A DNA stretch of 64,000 bases from a virus. The stretch covers positions 1 to 64,000 of the IMG/VR virus record IMGVR_UViG_3300028859_000013; one strand, written 5' to 3'. Made by a program: the position numbers and the translations under genes. How positions within the stretch are numbered: the stretch's first letter is position 1; each line of letters begins with the position of its first letter. Shown here piece by piece: positions 22,838 to 32,017 of this stretch. Below the pieces are notes generated by a model. The model was not told the DNA's origin. It ran no database searches and worked only from the letters and a program-made list of their open reading frames with translations.

Positions 22838-24301
22838 TTATGTTGTTTTTATTCCTGTGCTAATAGTTGTTCCACCAGCATTATTTGATCCTGCTAATGC
22901 AGAAAAATCATGTTGCTCATTATTTCCATTACCATAGTCTACATTTAAATCTCTTCTCATTAGAATAATTTCTTGCTTTACTCCTTCGTTATATTCAAAT
23001 ATATAATTTATACCAGTAACAAACCAATATCCAGATAATTTAGTATTTACATTATTTAATGGTTTTTTAGTGTTCGCATTACTTGAAAATAAATCATTTG
23101 GATTAAATATTTCAACTTTGATATTTTGAAATCTTTTTATAGATAAATTTAATACGTCTAATGTAAGAATTAATTTCATTTTTTCCATAGAAACTAAATT
23201 ATATTCATTAGAAAGTTTTGCATAATTATAATTTTCATGTACATTCTGATTATCCATTTTACCAATAAAATATTCATCATTAACGTTATCATTAAATATT
23301 TTAGATTGTTTATCTTTTAATATTTTTAATTGACTTCCTACTTTATTTTCATCTGTTTCTAAATCTATTATTTCTTTTTTTGTTACAGTATTTTCATTTT
23401 TTGTATACCAGGTACATAATGTTTGATAAGCTAATTCTAAATTTATACTAAATGATTGATTTATAATATTATATTTACTAAAATATTGATTACTTCCTTT
23501 TAGTCCATCATTATTACTTAAATATAATAATACAGGAATCTCATTTGCAACTTTTTCTAATTGGGTATTTGCTTGAATATGAGATTCATCTTTTATTATA
23601 CTATTTAGTTCCGCTTGAACATCTACATAATTTAAATTATAATAAAAATCAATAAATGTCCAAACAAATGATTGATCCGATACATATGAATATTTAGTTA
23701 TATCTTTAATGAATATGTGATTTTCATCACTTGGATTTATCCATTTCATAGAATCTGAACTATCTTGAATATTTGATGCAAATCCTAAATTCATTCTAAG
23801 TGCCAATTGTTTTATTGCTTGAAAACTTGTTGCATTTATTGATTCATAATTAGAATCATGTAAATCGTCTACGTCTAATATTCCTTTTATTAAAAATTGT
23901 AATGCTCCTACTTTAGGATCAGATTTTATAGTTTGGAATTCAGTTAATCTAAAATCCATTCTTATTGGCATGATTGTAGTGGAACTAACTTTAACAAAAA
24001 CACTTATAATTGTATCATGATCAAAAGGATAAAAATCAGTAAATAATACACCTAATGAATCTGTACAAAATAATTCTACCTCAGGTAAAAATCTATTATT
24101 ATATAATTTTAGAGATATTATATCTTTTGAATCAACTGTAGTTCCATTAAGAGGAGGATTACTAGTGTCATATAATTTGCTAATAAATACAAGAGGTACA
24201 TAATCAAGTGACTGTATAAAAACATCGGTAGCATCTTTATCATATAATTGAAAATTCAATTCTATTGTTTTAATTTTAGCTTTATCTGTAACTTGTATCA
24301 T
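22838..24301 (-). CDS. Baseplate hub protein, gp27/late-control-D-like
   Basis: This 487-residue protein has tail-hub features: an N-terminal beta domain (IELNFQLYDKDATDVFIQSL), FQAIKQLALRMNLGFASNIQ typical of the gpD/gp27 helical segment, and SGYWFVTGINYIFEYNEGVK with QEIILMRRDLN near the end. That last element is characteristic of hub proteins that form a trimeric ring around the spike. It sits between the LysM-like protein and the tube-like protein in the baseplate operon. Confidence 0.7.
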   Translation of the reverse strand: MIQVTDKAKIKTIELNFQLYDKDATDVFIQSLDYVPLVFISKLYDTSNPPLNGTTVDSKDIISLKLYNNRFLPEVELFCTDSLGVLFTDFYPFDHDTIISVFVKVSSTTIMPIRMDFRLTEFQTIKSDPKVGALQFLIKGILDVDDLHDSNYESINATSFQAIKQLALRMNLGFASNIQDSSDSMKWINPSDENHIFIKDITKYSYVSDQSFVWTFIDFYYNLNYVDVQAELNSIIKDESHIQANTQLEKVANEIPVLLYLSNNDGLKGSNQYFSKYNIINQSFSINLELAYQTLCTWYTKNENTVTKKEIIDLETDENKVGSQLKILKDKQSKIFNDNVNDEYFIGKMDNQNVHENYNYAKLSNEYNLVSMEKMKLILTLDVLNLSIKRFQNIKVEIFNPNDLFSSNANTKKPLNNVNTKLSGYWFVTGINYIFEYNEGVKQEIILMRRDLNVDYGNGNNEQHDFSALAGSNNAGGTTISTGIKTT

Positions 24302-24315
24302 ATTTAAATGTTATT

Positions 24316-24801
24316 TTATTCAAAAGAATTTATTATTTTTATTTTGTTGTCATTAGTTACACTAATTTGATTTAATGTAGTTGGCTTAATAGTAAGTGGT
24401 AAATTTTCATTATTAGATAAATTCTTTTTATTTCTATTTGTTTGAATAGAATTTATTAATGCCTGACGAGCTTTATCTTGTTGTGTAGGTATATCATCAG
24501 TTACATATAATTTAGATAAATCAGAATACTGACAATAATAAATATATTGACCTTCTTTAACAGAATACGGATTTATTAAGTCATTTAATATCATTAATTC
24601 TTCAACATAATCAGATGATCCATATATATAATTAGATATTGCATCTAATCTCATTTCATATTCACGTGGAACTATATATATTCTTTTAGATATAGTTAAT
24701 GTATTAACTATATTTTTTTGAAATATATCAAAAAGATTATTTTGATTAGGATCTCTTTTAATTAAATTGTTTCCATTGTCGTCAAATGATAGTATTTTCA
24801 T
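24316..24801 (-). CDS. Baseplate wedge protein with LysM-like domain (gp53-like)
   Basis: This 161-residue protein contains a LysM-like stretch: YEMRLDAISNYIYGSSDYVE, then ELMILNDLINPYSVKEGQYIYY. T4 gp53 and tail proteins of other contractile systems carry the same element, joining hub and wedge. The last 60 residues are polar linker. Its ATG overlaps the stop of the upstream gene by four bases. Confidence 0.7.
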   Translation of the reverse strand: MKILSFDDNGNNLIKRDPNQNNLFDIFQKNIVNTLTISKRIYIVPREYEMRLDAISNYIYGSSDYVEELMILNDLINPYSVKEGQYIYYCQYSDLSKLYVTDDIPTQQDKARQALINSIQTNRNKKNLSNNENLPLTIKPTTLNQISVTNDNKIKIINSFE

Positions 24802-26834
24802 TGTTGTATATTATTTGAATTTTTTAGTGAATTTAGCCATGCAGTATTTTGCTCAGCAGTACCAGTATAGTTTTCTATTCCTGATTGTTCTGCTAAGACT
24901 TTTCTTTGCTGAAAAGTATAATATGTACCAACATTTTGTCCTTGTGCGTTTTTACCTCCAGTTTGATTAAATAAATAATTTTCAATTGAACCTTGATCAT
25001 CAAATGCTGCTTTGCCAGGTACTTTAATATATTTCGCAGTAATAGTAACATTTGGTAAAACAACATCAGTTGCCTCTGTATCTGCGTTTGCTGATACTGT
25101 TTCACCATTATATTGTATTGGTGTTGTTGGAACTTTTGTGTATTCTCTTTTATATGTATTATTAAACATTCTCATTAACTCTTGTTTACCTAATGATCTA
25201 GAAAGTCCACACGTGAATTTTGCTGTTAATTTTTGTGGCATATCATTGAAACCCATTTCATTACTTGTTTCTAATGTGCATGTTTTTACTATTATATGAC
25301 TTGTATTTATCCAAGGAGAATATGGATTTCCTATCGTTAAATGCCAAGGAGCAGCACTATCTTGTCCTCCAGTCATCAATTCTATTGATCCTCTAAGTTC
25401 AAATCTATGTATTGCTACTGTACTTGTTAATATTGTTTGTATTACGCCTAATGCTGATTTTACAACTGTTGTTAATGCTGATGCGCCGTTTGCTGCTGCT
25501 GCGTTTAATGCTGCAGTTGCACTATTTTTTGCTGCTGATAATGAATCAGTTTTTCCTTTCTCATTGGCTTTATCAAGTAATGATTGATTATATGCTATGC
25601 TTTTTTGAGTTGTTTTATATTCATCACTATTTGCATTAGGAGATCCTTTAGCATAAAAATTTAAATTATGTTTTAATACCGCTATTTTATTTGTATAAGC
25701 ATTAATGTTTGCTTGATTTGATCTTGTTGCTGCTGCATTTGCTGATTGTGTAGCTTTATCTGTTTGAGCAAAAGTTGATAAATAATCTGCATTAGCAGTC
25801 AATCCTGATAATGTTTCTGTAAATAATGTTTTTAAAGTATTCCAAAATTTTTCAGTAATTGTTTTTACAAGATTCCACCACTCATTTATATTATTACCCC
25901 TTTTAGCTACAGCCCCTTTTGCTTCTTGTATAATTTGTGATGAGTCACTCCAGTAAAATGCCATATTTGATGTACCCATTGCATAAATATTATCTATTAT
26001 ATCTAGTAATGCAGAACCTGGATCCACATCTCCTATCAATTTTTGTTCATAAGTAGATATAAGTTCAAATTCAAATGAGGATCTTATATTTTGAACTTCT
26101 GCATTTCTATAAGGAGCTTCCTTTAATACGTTAGGATTTCCTACTGGTATATTATTAAGTCCCCATATATTTGTTGTTGGATCATCTGATTCATCATTCG
26201 CAGTATTTGATGTTGTTATACCCATTCTTTTATATATTTCAAATAACATACCTTGTGCAAAACTTGGAATAGGAATAAGATTAGCTACATCAATTTTTGT
26301 TACACTGTGGACAATTTCAGCAATTTTTTCATCAAATCTTTTATTCGTAACGTCCCAAGACTCATTAAAATTTATAGTACCAAAATTATCATCTGGTTTA
26401 ATCCAACCTACAATAGTTGATATTGGCTCTACGTTCATAAGTCCTAAATTTTCAGGTACAAAAACTCCTTCTGGAAATCTTCTAAGAATAGCCATTCTAT
26501 TTATAGGATATACTCCTAATTCTCTCAAATATGCAAAATCTGATGGTTTTAACCTTAATCCAGCACCTGGAGTGCCTGCAGTATTAGTAAATGTCGGATC
26601 TTTTAATATTTTAATATAAGGATTGCTACTATTTACCTCATTATTATATATATTTTCTTGTATGTAATTTTTTATATTTGCTGTACCTGCTACTATACTA
26701 CCTTGAACATTTTTTTTATATACTGTATACTTAGAATTAAAAATACTACGAGTATTTCCAACACTTGTATTATTTAATTGCGTTGTAGTATAATCATCAG
26801 AAAATAGAAAATCCATCTCGGAATAATGTGCCAT
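24798..26834 (-). CDS. Large baseplate/tail-tube-cap-like protein
   Basis: This 678-residue protein heads the baseplate operon. Residues around 95-150 (LRLKPSDFAYLRELGVYPIN, FPEGVFVPENL, STIVGWIKPDD) and around 490-570 (PWHLTIGNPYSPWINTSHII, TLETSNEMGFNDMPQKLTAK, FTCGLSRSLGKQELMRMFN) are typical of tube-fold proteins that cap the baseplate. Between them lies an alanine-rich helical insertion (about 350-470). T4 gp48/gp54 are about half this size. Virion function is likely; exact equivalence is not. Confidence 0.55.
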   Translation of the reverse strand: MAHYSEMDFLFSDDYTTTQLNNTSVGNTRSIFNSKYTVYKKNVQGSIVAGTANIKNYIQENIYNNEVNSSNPYIKILKDPTFTNTAGTPGAGLRLKPSDFAYLRELGVYPINRMAILRRFPEGVFVPENLGLMNVEPISTIVGWIKPDDNFGTINFNESWDVTNKRFDEKIAEIVHSVTKIDVANLIPIPSFAQGMLFEIYKRMGITTSNTANDESDDPTTNIWGLNNIPVGNPNVLKEAPYRNAEVQNIRSSFEFELISTYEQKLIGDVDPGSALLDIIDNIYAMGTSNMAFYWSDSSQIIQEAKGAVAKRGNNINEWWNLVKTITEKFWNTLKTLFTETLSGLTANADYLSTFAQTDKATQSANAAATRSNQANINAYTNKIAVLKHNLNFYAKGSPNANSDEYKTTQKSIAYNQSLLDKANEKGKTDSLSAAKNSATAALNAAAANGASALTTVVKSALGVIQTILTSTVAIHRFELRGSIELMTGGQDSAAPWHLTIGNPYSPWINTSHIIVKTCTLETSNEMGFNDMPQKLTAKFTCGLSRSLGKQELMRMFNNTYKREYTKVPTTPIQYNGETVSANADTEATDVVLPNVTITAKYIKVPGKAAFDDQGSIENYLFNQTGGKNAQGQNVGTYYTFQQRKVLAEQSGIENYTGTAEQNTAWLNSLKNSNNIQQ

Positions 26835-26882
26835 TTTATTTATATATTTTTTTGTATATATAAAAAAATCTTCTGTGGATTA

Positions 26883-27284
26883 TTAATAATCCCTAATTAT
26901 TTGAATAGAGTCAAATAACGATATACTTGATAATAAATCATCAAATAATTTCTGATTATCTTTAAAATCTTCATAAAAAAAAAGTAAGTTGAAATTAATT
27001 TTTCCTATTAAATTTTCTTTGATTTGAAATATATCATCTATTTCTAATGTGTTTATTTTATATAAATTTGGAATATAATATACATCTTTACTTTTTCTTA
27101 TAGTTTGAGATATCTTTGTATAAATTATAAGATTGAAATATTCTTTCCATTCATTAACATCTTCTAAGCCATGATCTTCTAATTGCTGTTTGATGTCTAT
27201 TATCGTTTTATTACGAATTTTATTAATTTTAATATACTTATCAAGTTTTTTTCTATTTTTAACGAACACTATGTAGAATTCCAT
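26883..27284 (-). CDS. Phage protein of unknown function
   Basis: This 133-residue protein starts MEFYIVFVKNRKKLDKYIKI. The rest is basic early and acidic late, ending SIQIIRDY. No motif was recognised. It lies just upstream of the baseplate operon on the same strand and is divergent from uvsX. Confidence 0.5.
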   Translation of the reverse strand: MEFYIVFVKNRKKLDKYIKINKIRNKTIIDIKQQLEDHGLEDVNEWKEYFNLIIYTKISQTIRKSKDVYYIPNLYKINTLEIDDIFQIKENLIGKINFNLLFFYEDFKDNQKLFDDLLSSISLFDSIQIIRDY

Positions 27285-27518
27285 AAATCTTATAATATTA
27301 ATTTTGAATTATATATATTTTCAATAGGGTTCAATTCAAAAATAATATTTTATTATATTTAAAACTTTTATTGTTTTTTTATCTAAAAATAATACATAAC
27401 TTAATATAAAAGATATGCAACTATAACAATGGTATTTATGAAAATTAATTTATAAAAAACTTTTCATGTATTTTTTATTACAATATGATTGTTACAATAA
27501 AAAAAATAAAAATCAAAA
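27285..27518. other. Divergent intergenic region upstream of uvsX
   Basis: This 234-base AT-rich gap separates two divergent genes. I see no hairpin terminator. ATTGTTACAAT at about 27487-27497 is a short inverted repeat close to the uvsX start and could be part of its promoter or an operator. No exact TAnnTTTG was found on the plus strand. Confidence 0.3.
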
Positions 27519-28763
27519 ATGGCAAAAAAAACCACACAAACTTCACAAAAAAATAGTTTTGATTTTTCGAATATTTCTGGATTGATTGATACTATGTCAA
27601 AAAAAGAAATTATTTCAATTGAAGATTTTGAAAAAGAAAAAAGTTTTATTTCAACTGGAGTGTATATTTTAGATGCGTTATTATCTAAAAGTATTTTACA
27701 TGGAGGTATATCTAATAATAGAATAACACTGTTGGCTGGGCCAAAACAAACAGGTAAATCGTTTCTTTCTCTAAACATAGCTAGAAATGCTCAAAAATTA
27801 GGATATAATATTATATGGATTGATACTGAATTTTCTATTGAAAAATCAGATTTTGATATGTATGGAATTGATACATCAGATTCTAATAAATTTATGTTAA
27901 TTAGAACTAATATAGTAGAAAAAATTAAAATGTTTATGACTTCTATGCTAGATGATATGACAAAATTAAAAGAAAAAGGTATGGATGTTTCTAAAACAAT
28001 TTTCTTTTTAGATTCAATTGGTATGCTATCATCAGAAAAAGAAAAGGCTGATACTCTTAAATTAGATATTAAACAAGATATGACACGTGCAAAACAAATA
28101 AAATCTCTTGTTAGACTTATAACAAATGACTTAGGATATTTGTCAATACCTCTTGTAGCAACGAATCATATTTATTTAACTCAAGATATGTTTCCTCAAA
28201 CTATCATGTCAGGTGGAGAAGGCTTGTATTATGCAGCTAGTAGTATAGTATTTTTAAGTGATGCAAAATTGAAAACTGGAGAAGAAGATGAAATGGATCT
28301 TGGACGCTCTGGTTCTATTATTACTGCAAAAGCAGGTAAAAATAGATTAGCTAAACCTAAGAAAGTTAAATTCGAAATTGATCATACAAAAGGTATTAAT
28401 CCATTTAAAGGTTTAGATCTGTTTTGTACACCTGAAAATTTTGATAAAATTGGAATTGCAAAAGTTAAACCAGTTGTAAATAAAGAAACAGGAGAAATAA
28501 CTTATCAATCATCTAATAGATGGTATGTTAAACATTTAGATAAAGCAGTCGCTACTGCTCAATTATTTAATAGAAAAGTATTTACGCAAGAAGTATTAGA
28601 AAAAATGGACCCAATAATTTATGATTATTTTAAATATCCATCATATGAAGAATGTATGAAAGAATTAGATGAAATTGATGAAAGATTGAACGAATTAGAA
28701 GATAAAGATATGCTAACTTCCGAAGAATTCGATATTGATTCAGATGATACATTATTTACTTAA
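27519..28763 (+). CDS. uvsX: UvsX-like RecA recombinase
   Basis: This 414-residue strand-exchange protein has Walker A GPKQTGKS (about 74-81), IIWIDTEFS after it, Walker B TIFFLDSIGML, and the L1/L2 region around VATNHIYLTQDMFPQTIMSG followed by GEGLYYAAS. It would catalyse homologous pairing for phage recombination-dependent replication and repair. The acidic C-terminal tail (LDEIDERLNELEDKDML onwards) resembles the regulatory tail of RecA proteins. It opens the rightward replication block and is followed by the helicase gene. Confidence 0.9.
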   Translation: MAKKTTQTSQKNSFDFSNISGLIDTMSKKEIISIEDFEKEKSFISTGVYILDALLSKSILHGGISNNRITLLAGPKQTGKSFLSLNIARNAQKLGYNIIWIDTEFSIEKSDFDMYGIDTSDSNKFMLIRTNIVEKIKMFMTSMLDDMTKLKEKGMDVSKTIFFLDSIGMLSSEKEKADTLKLDIKQDMTRAKQIKSLVRLITNDLGYLSIPLVATNHIYLTQDMFPQTIMSGGEGLYYAASSIVFLSDAKLKTGEEDEMDLGRSGSIITAKAGKNRLAKPKKVKFEIDHTKGINPFKGLDLFCTPENFDKIGIAKVKPVVNKETGEITYQSSNRWYVKHLDKAVATAQLFNRKVFTQEVLEKMDPIIYDYFKYPSYEECMKELDEIDERLNELEDKDMLTSEEFDIDSDDTLFT

Positions 28764-28829
28764 ATATAAATAATAATTAAAAAATAGATAATAAATAAAC
28801 AATAATAAAAATTTAATATAGTACTTTAT

Positions 28830-29549
28830 ATGGCAGATACAACAAACACAAATATGGAACGACATTATTTCGTTCACATTTTGGACAATCCTGATCAATT
28901 TTCAAAAGTAGATCCTTTTTTCTTTAGAAATTCGGATATTCAATTCATTTATACTGTAATAAGAGAAGAATATATTAAAAGCGATAGTCATACAGTACCA
29001 AGCATTAAGCAAATCTATTCAATGGTTAAATTGGCTGATTCAGATAATAAAGTAAATGATAAAGTAATAAAAATGCTTCTTCAATCTGATAATAGCGAGT
29101 TTAGCCCTGAATGGTTATTACCAATGTTCAAAGGTTGGAAAATTCAAAACCAATTAAAAGGCGATGTACTAAAAAGTATTGATATGGTCCGAGGTATAGA
29201 AGATGTAAATTATGATAATGCTCTCGAAATTGCCCAAAAAATGAAAGGTATGTTTGGTAACGTACTTTTAGTTGATGATGATGATAACGATTTAGGATCT
29301 GATTTTGATGACCCTGAATCTCATAAACAAATGATTTCTAAAAATTGTATACCTTCAGGATGGCCATGTATAGATAATATTTTAGGAGGAGGATGGAGTA
29401 AATCAACGTTAAATGTTATTATGGGGGAAACTAATGTTGGTAAATGCTCTCATTATCAGACATTTATAAAAATTAGAAATAAAAAAACAGGAAAAATAGA
29501 AGAAATTAGTATAGGGGATTTTTATGATTCAATTAAAAATAAAATATAA
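28830..29549 (+). CDS. Replicative helicase (gp41/DnaB-type), N-terminal half fused to N-terminal intein fragment
   Basis: Residues 1-205 are the N-terminal domain and start of the RecA fold of a DnaB/gp41-type helicase, reaching GGGWSKSTLNVIMGETNVGK. The protein then switches at Cys206 to a 34-residue intein start, CSHYQTFIKIRNKKTGKIEE followed by ISIGDFYDSIKNKI, and stops. The Walker A motif is thus cut between its lysine and the serine that begins the C-terminal extein at 31286. The missing half is encoded at 30923. After trans-splicing the helicase would have about 446 residues, a normal size for gp41. Confidence 0.9.
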   Translation: MADTTNTNMERHYFVHILDNPDQFSKVDPFFFRNSDIQFIYTVIREEYIKSDSHTVPSIKQIYSMVKLADSDNKVNDKVIKMLLQSDNSEFSPEWLLPMFKGWKIQNQLKGDVLKSIDMVRGIEDVNYDNALEIAQKMKGMFGNVLLVDDDDNDLGSDFDDPESHKQMISKNCIPSGWPCIDNILGGGWSKSTLNVIMGETNVGKCSHYQTFIKIRNKKTGKIEEISIGDFYDSIKNKI

Positions 29550-29551
29550 AA

Positions 29552-30665
29552 ATGAAATGTGAAATATGCGGAAAAGAATTTGATACTACTAAAGGTTTGT
29601 CTATTCATTTAACGAAATATCATAACGAAATAATTAAAAAAGAATATTATGATGAATATTTAAAAGATGAAAATGAAGGTATTTGTTATTTCTGCGGAGA
29701 AGAAGCAATTTTTAAAAATATTACAAATGGATATCATAGAATATGTAATTCTAAAATATGTTTAGGTAAAACTAGAGCAACAGCTACATATGAATTTTTA
29801 ATGTATAAATATAATTTATCTGAAATAGATTCAATCAAATTATTAAATAGTAGAATTAAAGATAATAGTATAAAAACTAAAAATGGATTACAAAAAAGTT
29901 TTGAAAAAAACGAAAATTTTTTTAAAGAAAAATCCAGACAATGCGTTGAATATTGGCTAAAAAAAGGATATTCACAAGAAGATTCTGAAATAGAAGTCAA
30001 AAAATCTTTTGATGATATTCATACTAAAACATGGAAAAAACGTAGAGAAAATCCAGAATTATATCAAGATGTTAATACTACTCAAATAGGATATTGGTTA
30101 AAAAAAGGATATTCACAAGAAGAATCAGAATATAAAATAAAAGAGAGACAGAAAACATTTACAATTGAAAAATGTATTCAAAAATATGGTAAATCTGAAG
30201 GATTGAATATTTGGACTGAAAGACAAAAAAATTGGAGTGAAAAAATTGAAATTATGTATAAAGATGGACTTTTCGTAAAATTTAGAAAAGAACCATATTC
30301 TAATAGTGAAATAGAATTATTTTCTGAAGTTTCTAAAAATTTTGATAAATTTTATTTTGGTGATAATCAATTTTATAGATATATTAAAGATATAGGTAAA
30401 ACATTTGCATATGATTTTGTTTGTAAAAAAAAAGGTTATAGAATTTAATGGTGATTATTGGCATTGCAATCCTTTAATTTATAAAGAAGATTTTTTTAAT
30501 AAAAGTAAACAAATGTTTGCAAAAGATATATGGAATTATGATAAAATTAAAATAGATTCAATTGAAAAACTTGGTTATAAAGCATTAATAATTTGGGAAT
30601 ATGATTACAATAATAATAAACAAAAAGTTGTACAGCAATGTATAGATTTTATAAAAAATGATTAA
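29552..30665 (+). pseudogene. Vsr-like homing endonuclease nested in split helicase, frameshifted
   Basis: The first frame (29552-30448, 298 residues) starts with a zinc-finger-like MKCEICGKEFDTTKGLSIHL and a second Cys-rich block. Repeats of the type YWLKKGYSQEDSE follow, and the frame runs into AYDFVCKKK. The catalytic core then continues in another frame, to 30665: VIEFNGDYWHCNP, then YKALIIWEYD. The shift falls in a run of nine adenines (30425-30433); removing one base restores a 371-residue enzyme. Such Vsr-fold nucleases are the family associated with fractured split-intein genes. The frameshift may be real, compensated by slippage, or a sequencing error. The start lies two bases after the helicase stop. 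Confidence 0.8.
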
Positions 30666-30666
30666 T

Positions 30667-30933
30667 ATGAGTGATTTTGAAAAGTATATAATAGAATTTA
30701 TAGAAGAAAATGTAGGTGAATATGATGAAATACATATATCAAAATATTTATCTGATAAAATAGAACAATTTGATAATTTTGAAATATATGATGGAGAACA
30801 ATCAATTGTTGGAGATACATATATTGGTAATTTAATATTAACTGATAAAATAATTGAAGTGTTTTATAATATTTTATATGATAATGATGATATAGAATTT
30901 AAACAAAAGGAAGAAGTTGAATATGATAAGTGA
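30667..30933 (+). CDS. Small acidic protein inside the split-helicase locus
   Basis: An 88-residue acidic protein starts MSDFEKYIIEFIEENVGEYD; an ATG nine bases earlier (30658) is an alternative that overlaps the endonuclease stop. It overlaps the C-terminal helicase half by eleven bases. I recognise no domain. It could be a partner of the endonuclease or an anti-restriction-type acidic protein; neither is shown. Confidence 0.5.
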   Translation: MSDFEKYIIEFIEENVGEYDEIHISKYLSDKIEQFDNFEIYDGEQSIVGDTYIGNLILTDKIIEVFYNILYDNDDIEFKQKEEVEYDK

Positions 30934-32011
30934 TAATATATATAAAAAATTTGTAGAAACATTTGATGTAGAAGATTGGGAAATTGAAACTGATAATGGT
31001 TGGTCTGATATTAAAGAAATTGGTAAGACTATAGAATATGTTGAGTGGGTATTAAAAACATCGGATGATTTTAGTTTGATATGCGCAGATACTCATATTG
31101 TTTTTGATGAAAATTTCAATGAAGTTTTTGTTAAATATTTGAAAATTGGAGATAAAATAATAACAAAAAATGGTATAAGTGATGTGACAGAAGTTTATGA
31201 AACAGAAAAATCATCTAATATGTATGATTTATCATTATCTGATGATAATCATAGATTTTATTCAGATGGAATTTTATCCCACAATTCAATGTGGTTACAT
31301 AATATAGCTACTAATGCAGCAAACGCTGGTACTAATGTATTACTTATTACATTAGAGATGGCTACAAGAAAAGTAATGAAGAGATTAGGTTCTATGAGAC
31401 TTAAAATTAAATCTGATGAGTATGATGAAAAATCAAAAGATCCAGTTTTCATGAAACAAAAATTAAATAATCTTAAATCACAATCAACTGTTGGTAATTT
31501 ATTCGATGCTCAACCAGGTAAAATATTTGTTAAAAAATATAATACCAGTGATTGTACTGTTACTGATATTGATAATTATATTAAAAAATTCGAAGAAGTT
31601 AAAAGAATTAAAGTTGGAATGGTAATCGTAGATTATATAAATATTATGTCAATTGAAAAAGGCTATGATATTACTAATATGCTTTACCTAAAAGGTAAAC
31701 ATTTAGCTGAAGGATTAAGACGTGTAGCAGATAAGTATGAATGTGCAGTTATAACTGCAACTCAAACCGATAAGAGCGTTTGGGGTGCTTCTGATATTAC
31801 ACTTAATGCTATTCCTGAAAGTAAAGCGATAGCAGATACATCTGATTCAGTCTGGGGGATCATAAGAAATCCCGAAATGAAAAGAAATAATAGTTATAGA
31901 TTAAAAATATTAAAGTTAAGAGATGGTGAACATCATGAAGAACAAGTTAGATTTGATTTTAATACAAATTTTTTAACTATGGAGAATGATGTTTTAGTAG
32001 GAGTTAAATAA
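30923..32011 (+). CDS. Replicative helicase (gp41/DnaB-type), C-terminal half preceded by C-terminal intein fragment
   Basis: I place the start at the ATG at 30923 rather than an upstream TTG. Residues 1-121 are the C-intein, ending GILSHN. From Ser122 the sequence is helicase: SMWLHNIATNAANAGTNVLL followed by ITLEM, the Walker B segment KVGMVIVDYINIMS, and ITATQTDKSVWG near the end. LRRVADKYECAVITATQ is typical of DnaB-family hexameric helicases. Trans-splicing with the 28830 product is needed for an intact P-loop. The gene is followed six bases later by another endonuclease gene. Confidence 0.9.
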   Translation: MISDNIYKKFVETFDVEDWEIETDNGWSDIKEIGKTIEYVEWVLKTSDDFSLICADTHIVFDENFNEVFVKYLKIGDKIITKNGISDVTEVYETEKSSNMYDLSLSDDNHRFYSDGILSHNSMWLHNIATNAANAGTNVLLITLEMATRKVMKRLGSMRLKIKSDEYDEKSKDPVFMKQKLNNLKSQSTVGNLFDAQPGKIFVKKYNTSDCTVTDIDNYIKKFEEVKRIKVGMVIVDYINIMSIEKGYDITNMLYLKGKHLAEGLRRVADKYECAVITATQTDKSVWGASDITLNAIPESKAIADTSDSVWGIIRNPEMKRNNSYRLKILKLRDGEHHEEQVRFDFNTNFLTMENDVLVGVK

Positions 32012-32017
32012 TAAAAA

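Larger units (their letters stand above)
29445..31285 (+). other. Split-intein locus inside the helicase P-loop, with nested endonuclease gene
   Basis: The N-intein is 34 residues (29445-29546), starts with Cys1 and contains only block A. The C-intein (30923-31285) is 121 residues and carries the block-B-like ICADTHIVF and a terminal block F/G, DDNHRFYSDGILSHN, followed by Ser+1. Joining gives GETNVGK-SMWLHN, a complete Walker A. Between the halves lie a Vsr-like endonuclease gene and a small unknown gene. This matches the fractured-gene arrangement known for environmental phage split inteins. The split between blocks A and B is at an atypical, early position. Confidence 0.88.
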
